Below are positions 46,234-58,338 of a stretch of DNA of 64,000 nucleotides, one piece after another. The notes below the pieces were generated by a model. The model was not told where the DNA came from. It ran no database searches and saw only the letters and a program-made list of their open reading frames with translations. A program made the position numbers and the translations under genes. Where the stretch lies: contig NC_052396.1 of assembly GCF_009389715.1 (NCBI RefSeq), positions 17,018,631-17,082,630 on the forward strand, read 5' to 3'. The number at the start of each line of letters is the position of its first letter. Position 1 is the stretch's first letter. The stretch comes from Phoenix dactylifera. Lineage: Eukaryota > Streptophyta > Magnoliopsida > Arecales > Arecaceae.

Positions 46234-47521
46234 CTCTCTTCCCCCTCAAAATAATTGTCCTCCAAATTAACTTAATGCTCAAACTTTGAAAGTTTGCAAC
46301 CTTTACATCTTCCTTAAGCTCCCAAATAGTCTTCCTCTTAGAGTGCTTGGTTCACAAGATCTTAACATAAAGAATTATATGGCATCTCTAAACTTCCACC
46401 ACAATACATATCAAGTTCTCCTTATCCCTTTCAAAACAACACCAACCTTTAACCTTAGATTAAAATACCGTAATTCATTGCCCACAACATTAATTGTTCT
46501 TGATTAATTCTACATAGAAATCATAATCGGCCCAATTCACTCTTAACAAAAATAGAAGAAGGCTTGAACATTAGATGCTCATCATGATCTACAGCCTTCT
46601 TTCTTCTCTTAACTTCTCCTATAATTTATTGATTAAACTTTTATCTTAGGAAAACCTCAAGCCCTTCAAGCAAATGGAGTAACAATATCAGAGCTACAAA
46701 AAGAAGAACTTTGCCAAAACATTCTACATTCGAGCTCGGCCAAATGATCATCAATCTGTTACCCCTAAATTTTGAGATGCTCAAAGTTCTTCCTGGCATT
46801 ATTTATAATAGGAGAACCCACTAGTAAAAATTGCAAAGCTACATCCAAATTAGCCAAAGAATTAACAACATTCTACTTCGCTTTATCAATAAAATCATCC
46901 TTTAGTAGATAAATAACTCAACTCTTCTATCATAGTATCTTTTGGATCAAGAATTAGTATTTCTAACCAGTTTCAAAATAACTCAAACCATCATACTTTC
47001 ACCGCACATTCTAATCTAAACACACCAAATTCTCTAGGTTCACTAAACAATTTCCGCCCAAAATACCACTTTGAGTTAGAACTAAGAAGATCCAAAATTT
47101 TAAATTTTCAAATAGAACTAGCACATTTGTCATGATTAATTCTTAAGCCTATTGTTAGCTTGAAGTTATTGCATAGGCTTCACCACGCATTTAGAACCCA
47201 AATAAATCTAGAACTAATCTAAATCGAGTTAACCCTAAGTTTCCTGACAATTCAACTAGACAATTCCAAATCTACTTTTTTTTTTTTTTATGACGAACTC
47301 CAAGTTACAACAAATTAGAGGACCTAGAGTCAACATCCCTATAAATAGAATCTCCAAGCTAGCATCTTTATGAATAGAATCAACTCCACTATCTTCTTCG
47401 GATCTTTCTATACCATAACTCCTTGTACCCATCAGCAAAGCCTTCTATGATAACACATGCAAGCATCTTAAAACCAAATTCTCTACTCAATACTAGATTC
47501 TACCAGCGGCTTCATCAACAA
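46234..47521 (-). mobile_element. Outer gypsy element, internal remnant next to its 3' LTR
   Basis: After the polypurine tract complement comes AATAATTGTCCTCCAAATTAAC, the reverse of the gypsy 3' signature. 46290-46420 read on the minus strand resembles the last part of the integrase region (compare AACTTCCAAGTAGCC at 3058 with AGCTCCCAAATAGTC). The remainder to 47521 is too decayed to assign. The inner gypsy element inserted at 47522. Confidence 0.6.
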
Positions 47522-49536
47522 TGGAAGAACCAGGGCAGCTAGGCCATTACGACCATTCATCCGAGCTCATCCTCTCCCTCTCGGGGTTATGAGAACCCCC
47601 GATCCCACTCCACCTCCACCCATCTCCTTCCTCCCCATCTTCCTCTCTTCCTCCCTCTCTCTTCCTTCATCTGTTGGGCAGCTTGGGCTCACTGTGCCCT
47701 CACATGTGCCACCAGGGGGATCGGGATCGCAACGCCTCGTCGGAGCGAGTTAGGGTCTCCCGTCTCCTTCCCACTTCCTCCCCCTCCTTTCGATTGATCG
47801 ACAATGGCCGGGATCCGGCAAAGGGCAGCTGGGATAAGAAAAAACAAGAAGAAGAAGAAGAAGAAGAAGAAGAGGGAGGGAGTTACCGGTGGCCGATCTG
47901 CAGTCGCCGCAAGCCCTCGGCCGCGATCGCCGCAGGCCCTCGGCCGCAGATCCGGCAAAGGAGCCACTGAGATAAGGAAAAAGAAGAAGCAGAAAAAGAA
48001 GAAGAAGAAGAAGAAAATGGAAAAAAACATACCAAGAGGATTTACCCAGCCATTGCCCTTGGTTACGGTCGCCACAAGCCCTTGGCCGCGGGCGCCGCTG
48101 GCCCTTGGCCATACCGTTGCTGGCCCTAGGCCCCTTCCCCTCTCCTGTGCTTCGATGGGGGGGTCTGACCCTTTCACGGGAAGAAAAGTGGGGAGGGCAA
48201 CGAAGGAGAAGAAAAGAAGAAAAAAGAAGAAGAAGAAATGAAAATGTGTGTGTATATATATATAAGATAAACTATAATAAATTAAAAAAAAGAGAGTGAA
48301 TAACAAGTAATTTATTTTTTATGGTACTGATCGGTACAGTAGAGTTGCCCAACCAAATCTAGGGATCTTTGGGTAAACAGAAGTAAGTGACCTTGGCACA
48401 AACTTTATTAGTGTTAAAATTATTCAATAATTTTTACTATAGAAAAATTATGAATTATATTTGATATGATGGATCCAATTTTTTTAAAAAAAATTAGGAT
48501 TAAGCATACGATTGAAAATGATCCTTACTTTTGGCCAAATAGCATCTTTACTAAATACTTGTTGTAAATGATTTACATATGATTTATAAAAAATTGCATG
48601 AAAATGATATATGTGGCATGATTAGAATACTTTAGTAAAATTGCATAGTCGGCATAGCTGTGTATTTTAAACTTTTGCTATGCCATTTAGCATTTTCAAC
48701 CTATTTATAAATATATGATTTATGAAAAATTATAAAATATTTTACAAACTCTCAGATAGCTGTGACCGCCTCTAGAAATGGAGGCCAATAGATATCCTGG
48801 AGCTAGCATCCAACAAAAATGGCCCTTTGCCAATGGGTTAAAGTGGGTAATGAATATGAATTATGAAATCTTGTCAGTTACAAAGGCGGCCCTGTCACAG
48901 GATTATAGTGACCATAGCAGCACAAAAATCTATGAGCAAGGTTTTGAACAATGATATGGCTAAATGGCAGAAGAATAATTTATGCCAAATGAACTTGAAA
49001 CCATGTTTGTGAAAAATAAATGATTTATGCATGCATTGTTTTATGACCTGTTTTAATATATATGTTATAAAATATATATTTTGGAATATCTGTTATTTTT
49101 CTTAAATGATACATTAACATGAAAAAACTCATGCTTGATTCGGTAAGGTGCGCTTGGTTACTTACTGAGCCCTAAAGCTCATCTATCTCTTTATGTTCTT
49201 TTTTAGATAAATAAGGTTGCTAATAACTGGAAAGAATAAATGAATGGAGGTTGAAAACAAAATAAAGCTTGAAGCATAATTACAAGCTATTATAATTGTA
49301 GCAATGACTATTAAATTTGGGTTGTAGTCTTGAATACTCAAATATTTGATATAGATGATCTGTACCTACTTTCTTTTGATTAGCAAATAAAATTGAACAA
49401 ATTTTATCTTGCTACAAGAAAGAATATTGTTATCATGGGCTTCGTGTTATTGTGGATAATACTCTATAGTAGAATGGCCATGCGACGCTCTAGATTTGGG
49501 GCGCAACAAAACAAGCTCTAAATTTGAGTCATGACA
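47522..49536 (+). repeat. 5' LTR of the inner gypsy element
   Basis: It starts TGGAAGAACCAG (TGTAAGAACCAG in the 3' LTR) and ends GTCATGACA. Relative to the 3' LTR it lacks about 60 bases right after the first 12. It contains GAA-rich low-complexity runs at 47840-47875 and 47985-48020. The last 1.2 kb aligns well with 59140-60328. Confidence 0.85.
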
Positions 49537-49540
49537 AATA

Positions 49541-49558
49541 TGGTACCAGAGCAATAGG
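49541..49558 (+). promoter_or_regulatory. Primer binding site of the inner gypsy element
   Basis: TGGTACCAGAGCAATAGG starts four bases after the 5' LTR and is close to the initiator tRNA-Met type site TGGTATCAGAGC. Confidence 0.8.
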
Positions 49559-49699
49559 TTTGATCATGGGTAAAACTTAAAGTTTAGCAATAGGTAGTTA
49601 GGTCTCGTTTAGTTAGGTTCCGCGTAGTTGAATAAGAAAAGATAGATTTTCTTAATTATACTATTGATCGACCATGAAGATTGATGAATATTAGTATTT

Positions 49700-50318
49700 T
49701 GATAAGTGATAATGAGCAATAGAGAAAAGAAAGTCTTGGCAAATTTTGCTGCTAGGAAGAGAGGAGCGAGAGTGACTATGAAAGGAGGTGCCAACCAGCC
49801 TATTGAGCAAGCTCCAAGCGCGGTAGCCACCCAGACAGACATTGTTGGAGTATGCCAGGTGGTGCTTGGCTCCCTCAGCAGCAGCAGCAGATACAGGTCG
49901 ATTCCCGATCTGCACCACCTATGGTGTCCTATTACGAGAGATTTAGGAAGCCCAACTCACCCATATTCGAGAGTAAAGCTGATTCTCTATCCGTAAAGAC
50001 CTAGATTCGAGAGATGGAGAAAATATTCGATGCACTACAGTATCCTGAGAGTGTGAAGGTCAGGATGGCTAGACCAATGTTGAGAGAAAATGGAGAGTTT
50101 TGGTGGACGGCTATGAAAGCTGCAAATGAGAATGAGGATGACCACATGGGATGAGTTCAAGAAAACATTCTATGAACAATATTTTTCTAAGTCAGTAAGA
50201 TTAGCAAAAGAGAACGAGTTCTTGTCTTTGAGGCAGACGGATGACATGACAGAATTGGAGCATGCAAATAAATTCAATGAGTTAGGCCGATTCTGTCCCT
50301 AGCTCATGGAGTTTGAAA
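49700..50318 (+). pseudogene. gag of the inner gypsy element, N-terminal and core part
   Basis: 49706-49996 is an open N-terminal part. 50012-50318 gives the gag core (IREMEKIFDALQYPESVKVR, NGEFWWTAMKAANENEDD, then in a shifted frame DEFKKTFYEQYFSKSVRLAK and NELGRFCP). It continues after the CACTA element at 54460 with EAKKHI. A frameshift near 50140 and a stop before the break show decay. Confidence 0.8.
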
Positions 50319-50894
50319 CACTACCAGAAAACACGCGTATAGTGACGGAGATTTCCGTCACTATACCGTGTTTCCGGTTACTAATACGGAATTTGTGACC
50401 GGAGCTCCCGTCACGAAATTAGTTACAAAAACACGCGTCACTAAATTCTCAATGACGGCGGCGATTCCCGTCACTAAACTCCGTGACAGAACCGCCGTCA
50501 CTAAGCCGTTACAAATCCAAAAATTAAATATTTAAAAAATTACGTATTTTCCGTCACTAACCAGTCATTGAGTTAGTGACGAAGATAACTTGGTCACTGA
50601 TTTTGTCACAGAATTCGGTCACAAATTTGGTCACTGATTTGTCACAACCTTCAGTGACAGATTTAGTCGTCACAGACATGGTCACAAATTTTGTCACTAA
50701 ATTTGTCACTAATTCCGTTACTGACTCACTGAGCAAAATCAATTTTTAGAAACCAAAATCCTGTCACTAAGTTTATATTAGCTCGTCACAATACTTGGTA
50801 AACTATTCAGTAACCAAATTTGGTCACTGGTCACATTCCAATAATCTGGTATATTTGGTACATTGATTGGCTCATAATAAAAGAAAAATACAAG

Positions 50895-51173
50895 CTAGAG
50901 CCTCATCCAGTCATATGCATAAACAAAACAATGGAAGTGTTCTGCTGAAAGCTTTTCATTCAGCATCTCTCTTTTCAGAATACAAGAGACATATATAAAT
51001 GTCGTCAGTATATGATTCCAATGGACTGACATAAATGACTTCAACTCTGTCAACCGGGAAGGAGTCGGAATAAGAACTTGTACTCGTTCAGATAGAAAGC
51101 CAGCAGTATGCTTTGACCCTTTGCTTTTGCATTGCCCCTTGTTGTTTCCTTTAACCTGTTTCATTCCATTCAT
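50895..51173 (-). other. Unidentified open frame inside the CACTA element
   Basis: A 92-codon minus-strand frame (KGSKHTAGFLSERVQVLIPT, LTELKSFMSVHWNHILTTFI) with ordinary amino acid composition. I do not recognise it. A repeated piece (CATTGCCCCTTNTTGTTTCC) at 51130 and 51210 flanks a (GA)n run. It may be captured sequence, either coding or untranslated. Confidence 0.3.
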
Positions 51174-51529
51174 CAGAGGGGCAAAAAAAAAAATAGAGAG
51201 AGAGAGAGAGCATTGCCCCTTTTGTTTCCCTTAACCTGTTTCCTTTAGCAAAGCATATCCCATCTGAAGTTAAAAAGAAAGCATTACAATTCAGTTCATA
51301 GTTACTTACAGAAATATAAAAACATGAGCAAAAGTTAAGAGTGACATTAGATGAGGGCATACCTGAGAAGCTAAAATTTTAACCAAAATTACAATAACCA
51401 ATGACAACATCCATAGTCAAAGCAAAACTAAAAAAGTCCCAAACTATAACAACATCCATATTTAAACCAAAACCAAAAGGGAGTATCCCATGATCATGAT
51501 TCATCTCACTATGAATTGGATTCATCATT

Positions 51530-51818
51530 GGCCGAGCATTGAGTTGATTGAGTTTCATTGTAGAAACTTGAGTTTACGACATCTTCTACAATCTCATCTA
51601 ACTTGGCATCCTCAACATCTACATTGAAATATTGCAATAATTAATAATAAATTATTCAAAAAATAATAGAAATATAATTAATAAAACATATACCTTTCTT
51701 TTCCAACACCCAATCTTGAGTACAAATCAAGGCCTCGGCAATATTCAGTTTAAGTGCACTACGATACTTATCAAGTACCCGCCCACCGATACTAAAAGCA
51801 AATTCAGTCCTTACAAGA
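51530..51818 (-). pseudogene. hAT transposase C-terminal (dimerization) fragment
   Basis: On the minus strand 51818-51695 reads LVRTEFAFSIGGRVLDKYRS, ALKLNIAEALICTQDWVLEK, the hallmark hAT dimerization domain. About 51620-51530 reads VEDAKLDEIVEDVVN and an acidic, Ser-rich tail. An AT-rich stretch lies between, which may be an intron. The catalytic part is missing. It is either a captured piece or a relic of a hAT element that landed inside the CACTA element. Confidence 0.85.
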
Positions 51819-51852
51819 TGTTAATAAAGACTAAACAAAATAAAACTGTAAG

Positions 51853-52158
51853 GCGATTTTACCAATTATCTTCCCTGCTTTGGAGAGAAATACAAAGTCT
51901 CACTGGAACCAAGCTGTTCAGAGCCTCACGCTAAATGTTCGTAAGATATTTTTTGATCATGATCCTGGGCTATTCATGGAGTGCTTGAAGAAGTTTGAAG
52001 AAGATGAATCTAAAGAAAAGGAGATTAAGTCAAAACGTGAAGTTGTATGGAAGCGCCTAAAAGAAATTGCCGCTTCGAACGCTGCAAGTAATGAGGCTGT
52101 TCAATCCAAAATACAAGAATTTGCTACAGTACAAGACTTTGTGTCATTTCGATCCTGA
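51853..52158 (+). pseudogene. Captured fragment of a PP2A B' (B56) regulatory subunit gene
   Basis: The frame reads ILPIIFPALERNTKSHWNQA, VQSLTLNVRKIFFDHDPGLF, then ECLKKFEEDESKEKEIKSK and VVWKRLKEIAASNAASNEAV. This is the C-terminal end of the conserved B56 repeat domain plus the start of the C-terminal tail of the subunit that directs protein phosphatase 2A to its targets. About 83 codons match, followed by 19 unrelated codons to a stop at 52158. The fragment is open and free of stops, but the rest of the roughly 500-residue protein is absent. It directly adjoins the hAT fragment, which lies on the opposite strand. Confidence 0.88.
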
Positions 52159-53029
52159 GATTGAAAGCCCAATCCAAAATACCAGGACCATATGTTTTCA
52201 ATCTTTATGATGATCAGCAACAGGGTAAAGACATATCTATCACCTACTTAAAATCTTTATAAAGCTCTTTTTACAGTAATTAAGCTCTGCAACCTCATTC
52301 TAATTTGATGGTAAAATTGAATATGTTAAGTTACTATTGATTTTCTGGAGACATAAATTAACAGCTGAAAAATATCCATTATTGTTTGGGTGGCATATCA
52401 GCCATAATCCCAGATCAAACTGGTTGCACCTAGGTGTGAAGTCCAAAACATAGGAGGGCCAAAAAGTTTCATAGCAATACACAACCAAAAAAGTAATTAG
52501 AGAGATTATAGAGAACAGCATGGAACAATAGAGCGACAGATTAAAAGAAAATAAGACTCAGATGTAGGCATTGATGACACAATCTGCAGCAATTAAAAAA
52601 CATCTTGCCTGGATAATGGCCGAGATATCATCACTTTGAAAAATTAATAAAAACATTAAAAAAACAAAGAAAATAGATAGCTCTTGATGTGTGAGAAGGT
52701 CCTCTAAAAATGGCTAACACATGCACCATCTCCTTCTTCTGCCCTTCTCACAAAAAATAAAAAAGAATAAAATAGGAAGCTACATTTTAAGAACAAATTA
52801 ATGTGGGAAGCTTGGTAAGCGGGTTGCCAACAATAAGGAGAGCAAGCCGACCAGTTTTCTTCCCTCTTCTCTTTATTCATATAGCTACAGCCAGATCCGG
52901 CAACTTCAAGACTAGGGCAACCCAAAACCCTAACCTTGGTACTTGTAGCGCAAATCCAAACCACCATTATAAAATCTACCACATAATATCAGGAGAAAAC
53001 GAAGAAAACCCCAAAAATCAAGAGGAAAA

Positions 53030-53050
53030 AGAAGGGATAAGCTCTATACT

Positions 53051-53084
<34 letters not shown>

Positions 53085-53760
53085 AAAATTCAACATCATA
53101 GAGAACGCGACCAACAGGGGAAGGAAGAATGCCAATCGGGACTGGACTACCCGCAGCAGAGGGGGGAGGAATGACCCTCTCTGCCTTGCCTACCTGCAGC
53201 AGGGGAAGGAAAAGAACCCGGATAGGAGGGAAAGAAGAACCCTAGCGCAGCCGTCGACAACTGCGGCCACGGCGGCGATCAAGCGCGGCGCTGGATCCAC
53301 AGGCGGAGACCCTCGGTAAGTTCCTTCCCCCTTCCTCTTCCTCTTCTTCGTTTCTTTTATTTTGTTATCATGGGGTAAAAAGAAACGGGGTTAGGGTTTA
53401 CCTTGCTCGGGAAAGAACCAGTTGTGGGTTCTGAAAACCCTAGCCGATGAGCAAGAAGAAGGGGGGCGTCGACGGGGTGATGTAGACGTGATGATCTTGT
53501 CTCGGGTGAGAGTTGGATCGGCCGATCGGGGGGCGTGATGTAGCCGTGGTCACCGTCGACGGGGAGGCACAAATGGTCGGCAAGGAGGAGCCGGAGAGGA
53601 GAGGGCGGAGGTCGAGGAGAGGAGAGGAGAGGGGAGACAAGAAAGGGGAAGCGGCGATGCCAGAAGCCCTGGACGAAGCCAATGTTTTAAGTTCGACCGG
53701 GCTGATGGGGAAGTGCTTCGACCGGGCTGATGGGGAAGTAATGAGGTAAGTCGGTCTGCA
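53030..53760 (+). other. GC-rich segment inside the CACTA element, possibly captured 5' gene regions
   Basis: A (GA)n run at 53057-53083 precedes a GC-rich stretch with a splice-donor-like CTCGGTAAGTTCC at about 53311 and a second purine-rich, GC-rich block at 53560-53750. The short unit TTCGACCGGGCTGATGGGGAAGT is duplicated in tandem at about 53692-53740. No protein family was recognised. Composition differs sharply from the AT-rich flanks. Confidence 0.4.
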
Positions 53761-54459
53761 AGCCAAATTTCATATCAAACTATTTTTTATCTATAAGGCC
53801 GATTGCACCGAACTTGATGTCTCCCAGCTCCCCACTCACGAGGACAAAAAAAAATCTCAGACCTTCTTCCGAAATCCAATCCCATTGCAGGAAAGCAGCA
53901 GTAGGGGTGCAAATAGGTCATGACCGGCACCATGAGATTTGAAAATGAGAAGAAGAAATTTGAGTTTTCTGGAGAACGATTGAAATTTGGGTTATCGAAG
54001 GAATTTAGGTGGGACGGCGGACACACTTAGTTTCATTTTGGATTTTCCTCCTTTTATCTTTTTTTAATTTAGAATTACTCAAAAATAATATTTTTAATAT
54101 TTTTGGAATTAAAATTTAAATTTGGTAACGGAAATTTTTGTCAATAACCCGTCACTGCCAAAAATAATCTTTTAAAAATTTATAAACACTTAGGTTACGA
54201 TATTTGTGACGGCTGAATTTGTCACTATCTGGTTGCAATTTCGGTTATCATTTTGCTGACAGATACTCCGTCACTACGATGGTCACTAAGTTTTGGCGCC
54301 CATCCTACCCGCGCATTCTGTGACCGGCCTGTCACTAATCTGTCACTAAGTTTACACCATGGTGACCAAATTTATGTCGGTCACTAATCCGTCACAAATA
54401 GTGACTGATAACGGTCCGTCACTAATTTTCCGTCACTATACGCGTGTTTTCTGGTAGTG

Positions 54460-55006
54460 AAAGAAGCAAAGAAACATATTTGAACAGGATCCAATATATG
54501 GAATTCGATCTCGGTTGTCCTCTCACCTCTTCAGTAGTTATAAAGATGTGTTGGATAGAGCTCTGAAGGTCGAAGCAAAATGGAAGAGATCAAAGAAAAA
54601 AATAGGTGACAAGAAGAGGCCCAAAACGATAGAAAATCAGAATGGTCGATCGAGGAATTTTGGAGGCAATCCGAACAAGAAGAAGAAATTTGAAGCATGT
54701 GACTATTGTGGCAAGTTTCATGCTGGGCCTTGCCTTAGGAATATGGGAGCTTGCTTTGTATGTGGACTGTCAGGACATTTGGTACGAGACTCCTTGAACA
54801 AGAAGAAGAATGACTCTAGACCTGCTAAACTTGCCGATCAAAGACAGAAAGGAAGTGCACGGGTTTTCAAACTGACGCCGCAGGATACTAGTGTCAGAGA
54901 TGGAGTGGTGGCAGGTATAATTTCCATCAACTCAGCTTGTTTGACTCTGGCTCTACGCATTTTTTTTATCCTTCAAGTTCTCTGTATCCTTGAATCGCAT
55001 GCTTGA
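54460..55006 (+). pseudogene. gag C-terminus of the inner gypsy element with zinc knuckles
   Basis: The frame from 54515 gives a Lys/Arg-rich region, then CDYCGKFHAGPC (54698-54733) and CFVCGLSGHLVRDS (54753-54794). The second knuckle has Ser where the last Cys should be. This is the nucleocapsid part that binds RNA in active elements. Confidence 0.85.
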
Positions 55007-58000
55007 AAAACTAGATGAGCTATTGCATGTCGCTACTTCTCTTAAGAAGATAGTAGTTGTTGATTCTATTTTTAAGAATTGCATGATTCAGATAGGGAAA
55101 AAAGAATTAGTAGCAGACCTGGTGCAACTAGATATGCATGATTTTGAGGTCAATCTTGGGATGAATTGACTGTCTAAATATCATGCCTGTATTGACTGCT
55201 ATGGGAAAAGGGTAGTATTCCAGATGTCGGGTGAGCTAGACTTTTTCTATCGAGGCAGGGCACCCATAGAGAAACCCATGCAGTGTAAGCCCTCTTTACA
55301 CATTATTTCTGCTATGAGTGCAAGGAAGACCCTAAAAAAAGGGTGCCAGGCCTATCTAGCCTATGTGGTGGACACTCAAAAGAAGGTAGAGTTAAAGGAT
55401 ATTTCCATTGTTAAGGAATATTCATATGTTTTTCCTAATGAGCTACCCGAGCTACCTCCTAAAAGGGAGATTGATTTTGAAATTGATGTCATGCCGGGAG
55501 TTGGACCAATCTCCATGCCTCCTTATAGGATGGCCCCTGCAAAATTGCAAGAATTGAAGATCCAACAATAGGAACTTTTAGAGAAGAAATTAATTTGCCC
55601 GAGTGTTTTTCCTTGGGGAGCTCATGTCTTATTTGTAAAGATGAAAGATGGAAGCTTGCAGCTATGTATTGATTATGGAGAGCTAAACAAGGTGACTATG
55701 AATAATAAATATTTCCTACTTGAATTGATGATCTGTTTGATCAGCTGCAAGGTGCTCAAGTCTTCTTAAAAATAGATTTGCAGTCTCGTTATCATCAGTT
55801 ATAAATAAAAGCTGAGGATGTGCATAAGACTGTATTTTGAACCAGGTAGGACCATTATTAATTTTTAGTTATGCCTTTCGGACTAACTAATGCACCTGTT
55901 GCCTTTATGGATTTGATGAATAGGATCTTCAAGTAGTTTTTGGACCAGTTTGTTATTGTTTTCATAGGCGATATATTAGTCTACTCTAAAGCAAGGAAGA
56001 ACTTGAGGATTACTTGAGAGTGGTGCTGCAAATTCTTCAGAAGAAGAAGCTCTATGCCAAGTTGAGCAAATGTGAATTTTAGTTGGATGTCATTGCATTT
56101 CTCAGACATGTAATTTCTAAGGAAGAAAATTTAGTTGATCCAAAGAAAATAGAAGCAGTGGTGAACTAGTCTCGTCCTACTAATGTGACTAAAATCAAAA
56201 GCTGCTTGGGTTTGGCTAGTTACTATAGAAGGTTTGTGGAAGGATTTTCTTGGATTGCTGCTCCTCTAACTCGCTTAACCCAGAAACGAGCAAAGTTTGA
56301 ATGGGACAAGAATTGTGAATGAAGTTTTTAAGAGTTAAAGCAAAGGTTGTTATCTGCTCTAATTCTCACTCTACCAACCAGTTCTGGGGGCTTCACCATT
56401 TATAGTGATGCCTTCAAAAAAGGGTTGGATCGTGTATTGATGTAAAATGATAAAGTGGTGGCTTATGCCTCTGGACAACTGAAGCCCTATGAGCAGAACT
56501 ATCCAACGCATGATTTGGAGCTGGCAGTGGAAGTCTTCGCTTTAAAAATTTAGTGGCGCTACCTGTATGGGGAGCTATTTGAAGTTTTCACTGACCGCAA
56601 AAACTTAAAGTACCTATTTACTTAGAAGGAGCTAAATATGAGGCGTTGAAGATGGCTTGAGTTGTTGAAGAATTATGACCTGAGCATTAAATACCATCCT
56701 AGAAAAGCTAATATGGTGGCAGATGTGCTAAGTAAGAAGTTAGTTGTGGGCACAACAGCTTTGCTTACTACTCAAGATCAAATTCTAAAAAATCTCGACA
56801 AGATGTCGAGGTGACTGCAAATGGCGACAGGAGTATGTTAGCTAGTTTGATGGTGCAACCAACCTTGATAGAAAGGATAAAGACTGCCCAACAGAATGAT
56901 GCCCAATTATGTTAGCTCAAGAATGATGTAGAAAAAGGATTGCAACCCGAACTCAGAATTCACCCAAATGGTATTTTATGATTTAGAAATAGATTATGTG
57001 TACCAAGAGACCCAATCATTAAGAAAGAAATTATAGAGGAAGCTCACCGATCTCGTTTTTCTATTCATCTTTGCATCACAAAGATGTATAGAGATTTAAA
57101 GGAGCACCTTTGATGGAATGGTGTGAAAAGAGCAATAGCCAAATTTGTAGCCCAGTGTTTGGTATGTCAGTAAGTGAAAGCTGAACATCAAAGACTTGCC
57201 AGTTTGTTGGAGCCATTGGAGATACCGGAATGAAAATGGGAACATATCACTATGGATTTCATCACTGGGCTTCCAAGGACAGCTAAGAAGAATGATGCAG
57301 TGTTGGTGATTGTAGACCACCTCACAAAGTCAGCCCATTTCATACCCTTCAAGGTTGGCACTCCGCTGGATAAACTGGCACAAATGTATATTGTTAAAAT
57401 TGTGCGCTTGCATGGTGTACTGGTAAGCATAATATCTGATCGGGACCCACTATTTGTATCAAGATTTTAGAGAAGTTTTCAAGATACCATAGGAATTGAA
57501 TTAAAGTTCAGCACTGCTTTTCACCCTCAGACCGTTGGTCAGTCAGAAAGAATGATCCAGACTTTGAAGGATATGTTAAGGGCATGTATAGTTGATCTTG
57601 GAGGTTTTTTGGATAGTATATAGTTTTGGTGGAATTTGCCTATAATAATAGCTATCAATCTAGCATCAAGATGGCACTATATAAAGCTCTTTATAGGAGG
57701 AGGTGCACGTCTCCTCTGCATTGGAATGATGTTGGAGAAAAGAAGTTATTGGGTCCTCAGTTAGTCCAAAATGCCAGAGAGAATTACATTGATCAAGAAA
57801 AGGCTCAAAGCAACTCAAGATAGACAGAAGAGTTGGGTAGATAAGAAAAGAAGAGAAATGGAATTCCAAGAGGGCGACTTTGTTTTCTTGAAGGTTTTAC
57901 CTTCAAAGGTGTTATGATATTTGGGAGGCATGGTAAACTGAGTTCTCATTACATTGGGCCCTTTAAGATTCTGAATAGAGTAGGAGAGGTTGCTTACAAA

Positions 58001-58310
58001 CTAGCTTTGCCGCCAGAGCTATCCAGTGTACATAATATTTTCAATATTTTTTTCTTGAGGAAGTATGTTCCGAATCCAAGTCATGTGGTAGAGTATGAGC
58101 CATTGCAAGTTAAAGAAGATTTGACTTATGAAGAGTTCCCTTTATGCATCATTGACTGCAAGGAGCAAGTTTGGAGGTGATGCACTAGTCCCTACGTAAA
58201 GATTCAGTGGAGCAACCATTCAGAAAGAGAGGCAATTTGGGAGCTCGAGGATGAAATGCGTGCGAGGCATCCGCAACTTTTTGAAGACTCGGGTATATGA
58301 ATTTCGAGAA
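54930..58310 (+). pseudogene. pol of the inner gypsy element: protease, reverse transcriptase, RNase H, integrase
   Basis: Pieces in order: protease LFDSGSTHFF (about 54940); RT entry NELPELPPKREIDFEIDVMP (about 55438), [34 protein letters not shown] (about 55873); catalytic box FIGDILVYS near 55965, with Gly replacing the first catalytic Asp of FIDD; RNase [45 protein letters not shown]; integrase core ITMDFITGLPRTAKKNDAVL, VDHLTKSAHFIPFKVGT (57252-57470), VEFAYNNSYQSSIKMA (57626); C-terminus LSSVHNIFNIFFLRKYVPNP and SNHSEREAIWELEDEMRARH. Many stop codons and frameshifts rule out function. Confidence 0.9.
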
Positions 58311-58338
58311 TAAATTTTTTTTTTAAAGAAGGAAATAA

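Larger units (their letters stand above)
50319..54459. mobile_element. CACTA transposon (4.1 kb) with a PP2A B' gene fragment and a hAT fragment
   Basis: The ends are near-perfect inverted repeats: CACTACCAGAAAACACGCGT at the left, and the same read inward on the other strand at the right (ACGCGTGTTTTCTGGTAGTG). AAA flanks both sides, a likely 3-base duplication, and the gag frame joins across it. Subterminal regions (50340-50860 and 54120-54450) are full of short GTCACTAA / TAGTGACGG / GTCACAAAT motifs in both orientations. No CACTA transposase domain was recognised inside. Internal cargo includes parts of a hAT transposase (minus), a PP2A B' subunit (plus) and GC-rich segments at 53200-53750 that look like captured gene starts. 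Confidence 0.9.

Noticed and set aside
47689..48306. 205-codon minus-strand frame in the 5' LTR with long Phe and Leu runs
   Set aside because: It is produced by the GAA/TTC low-complexity tracts and is not conserved with the matching part of the 3' LTR.
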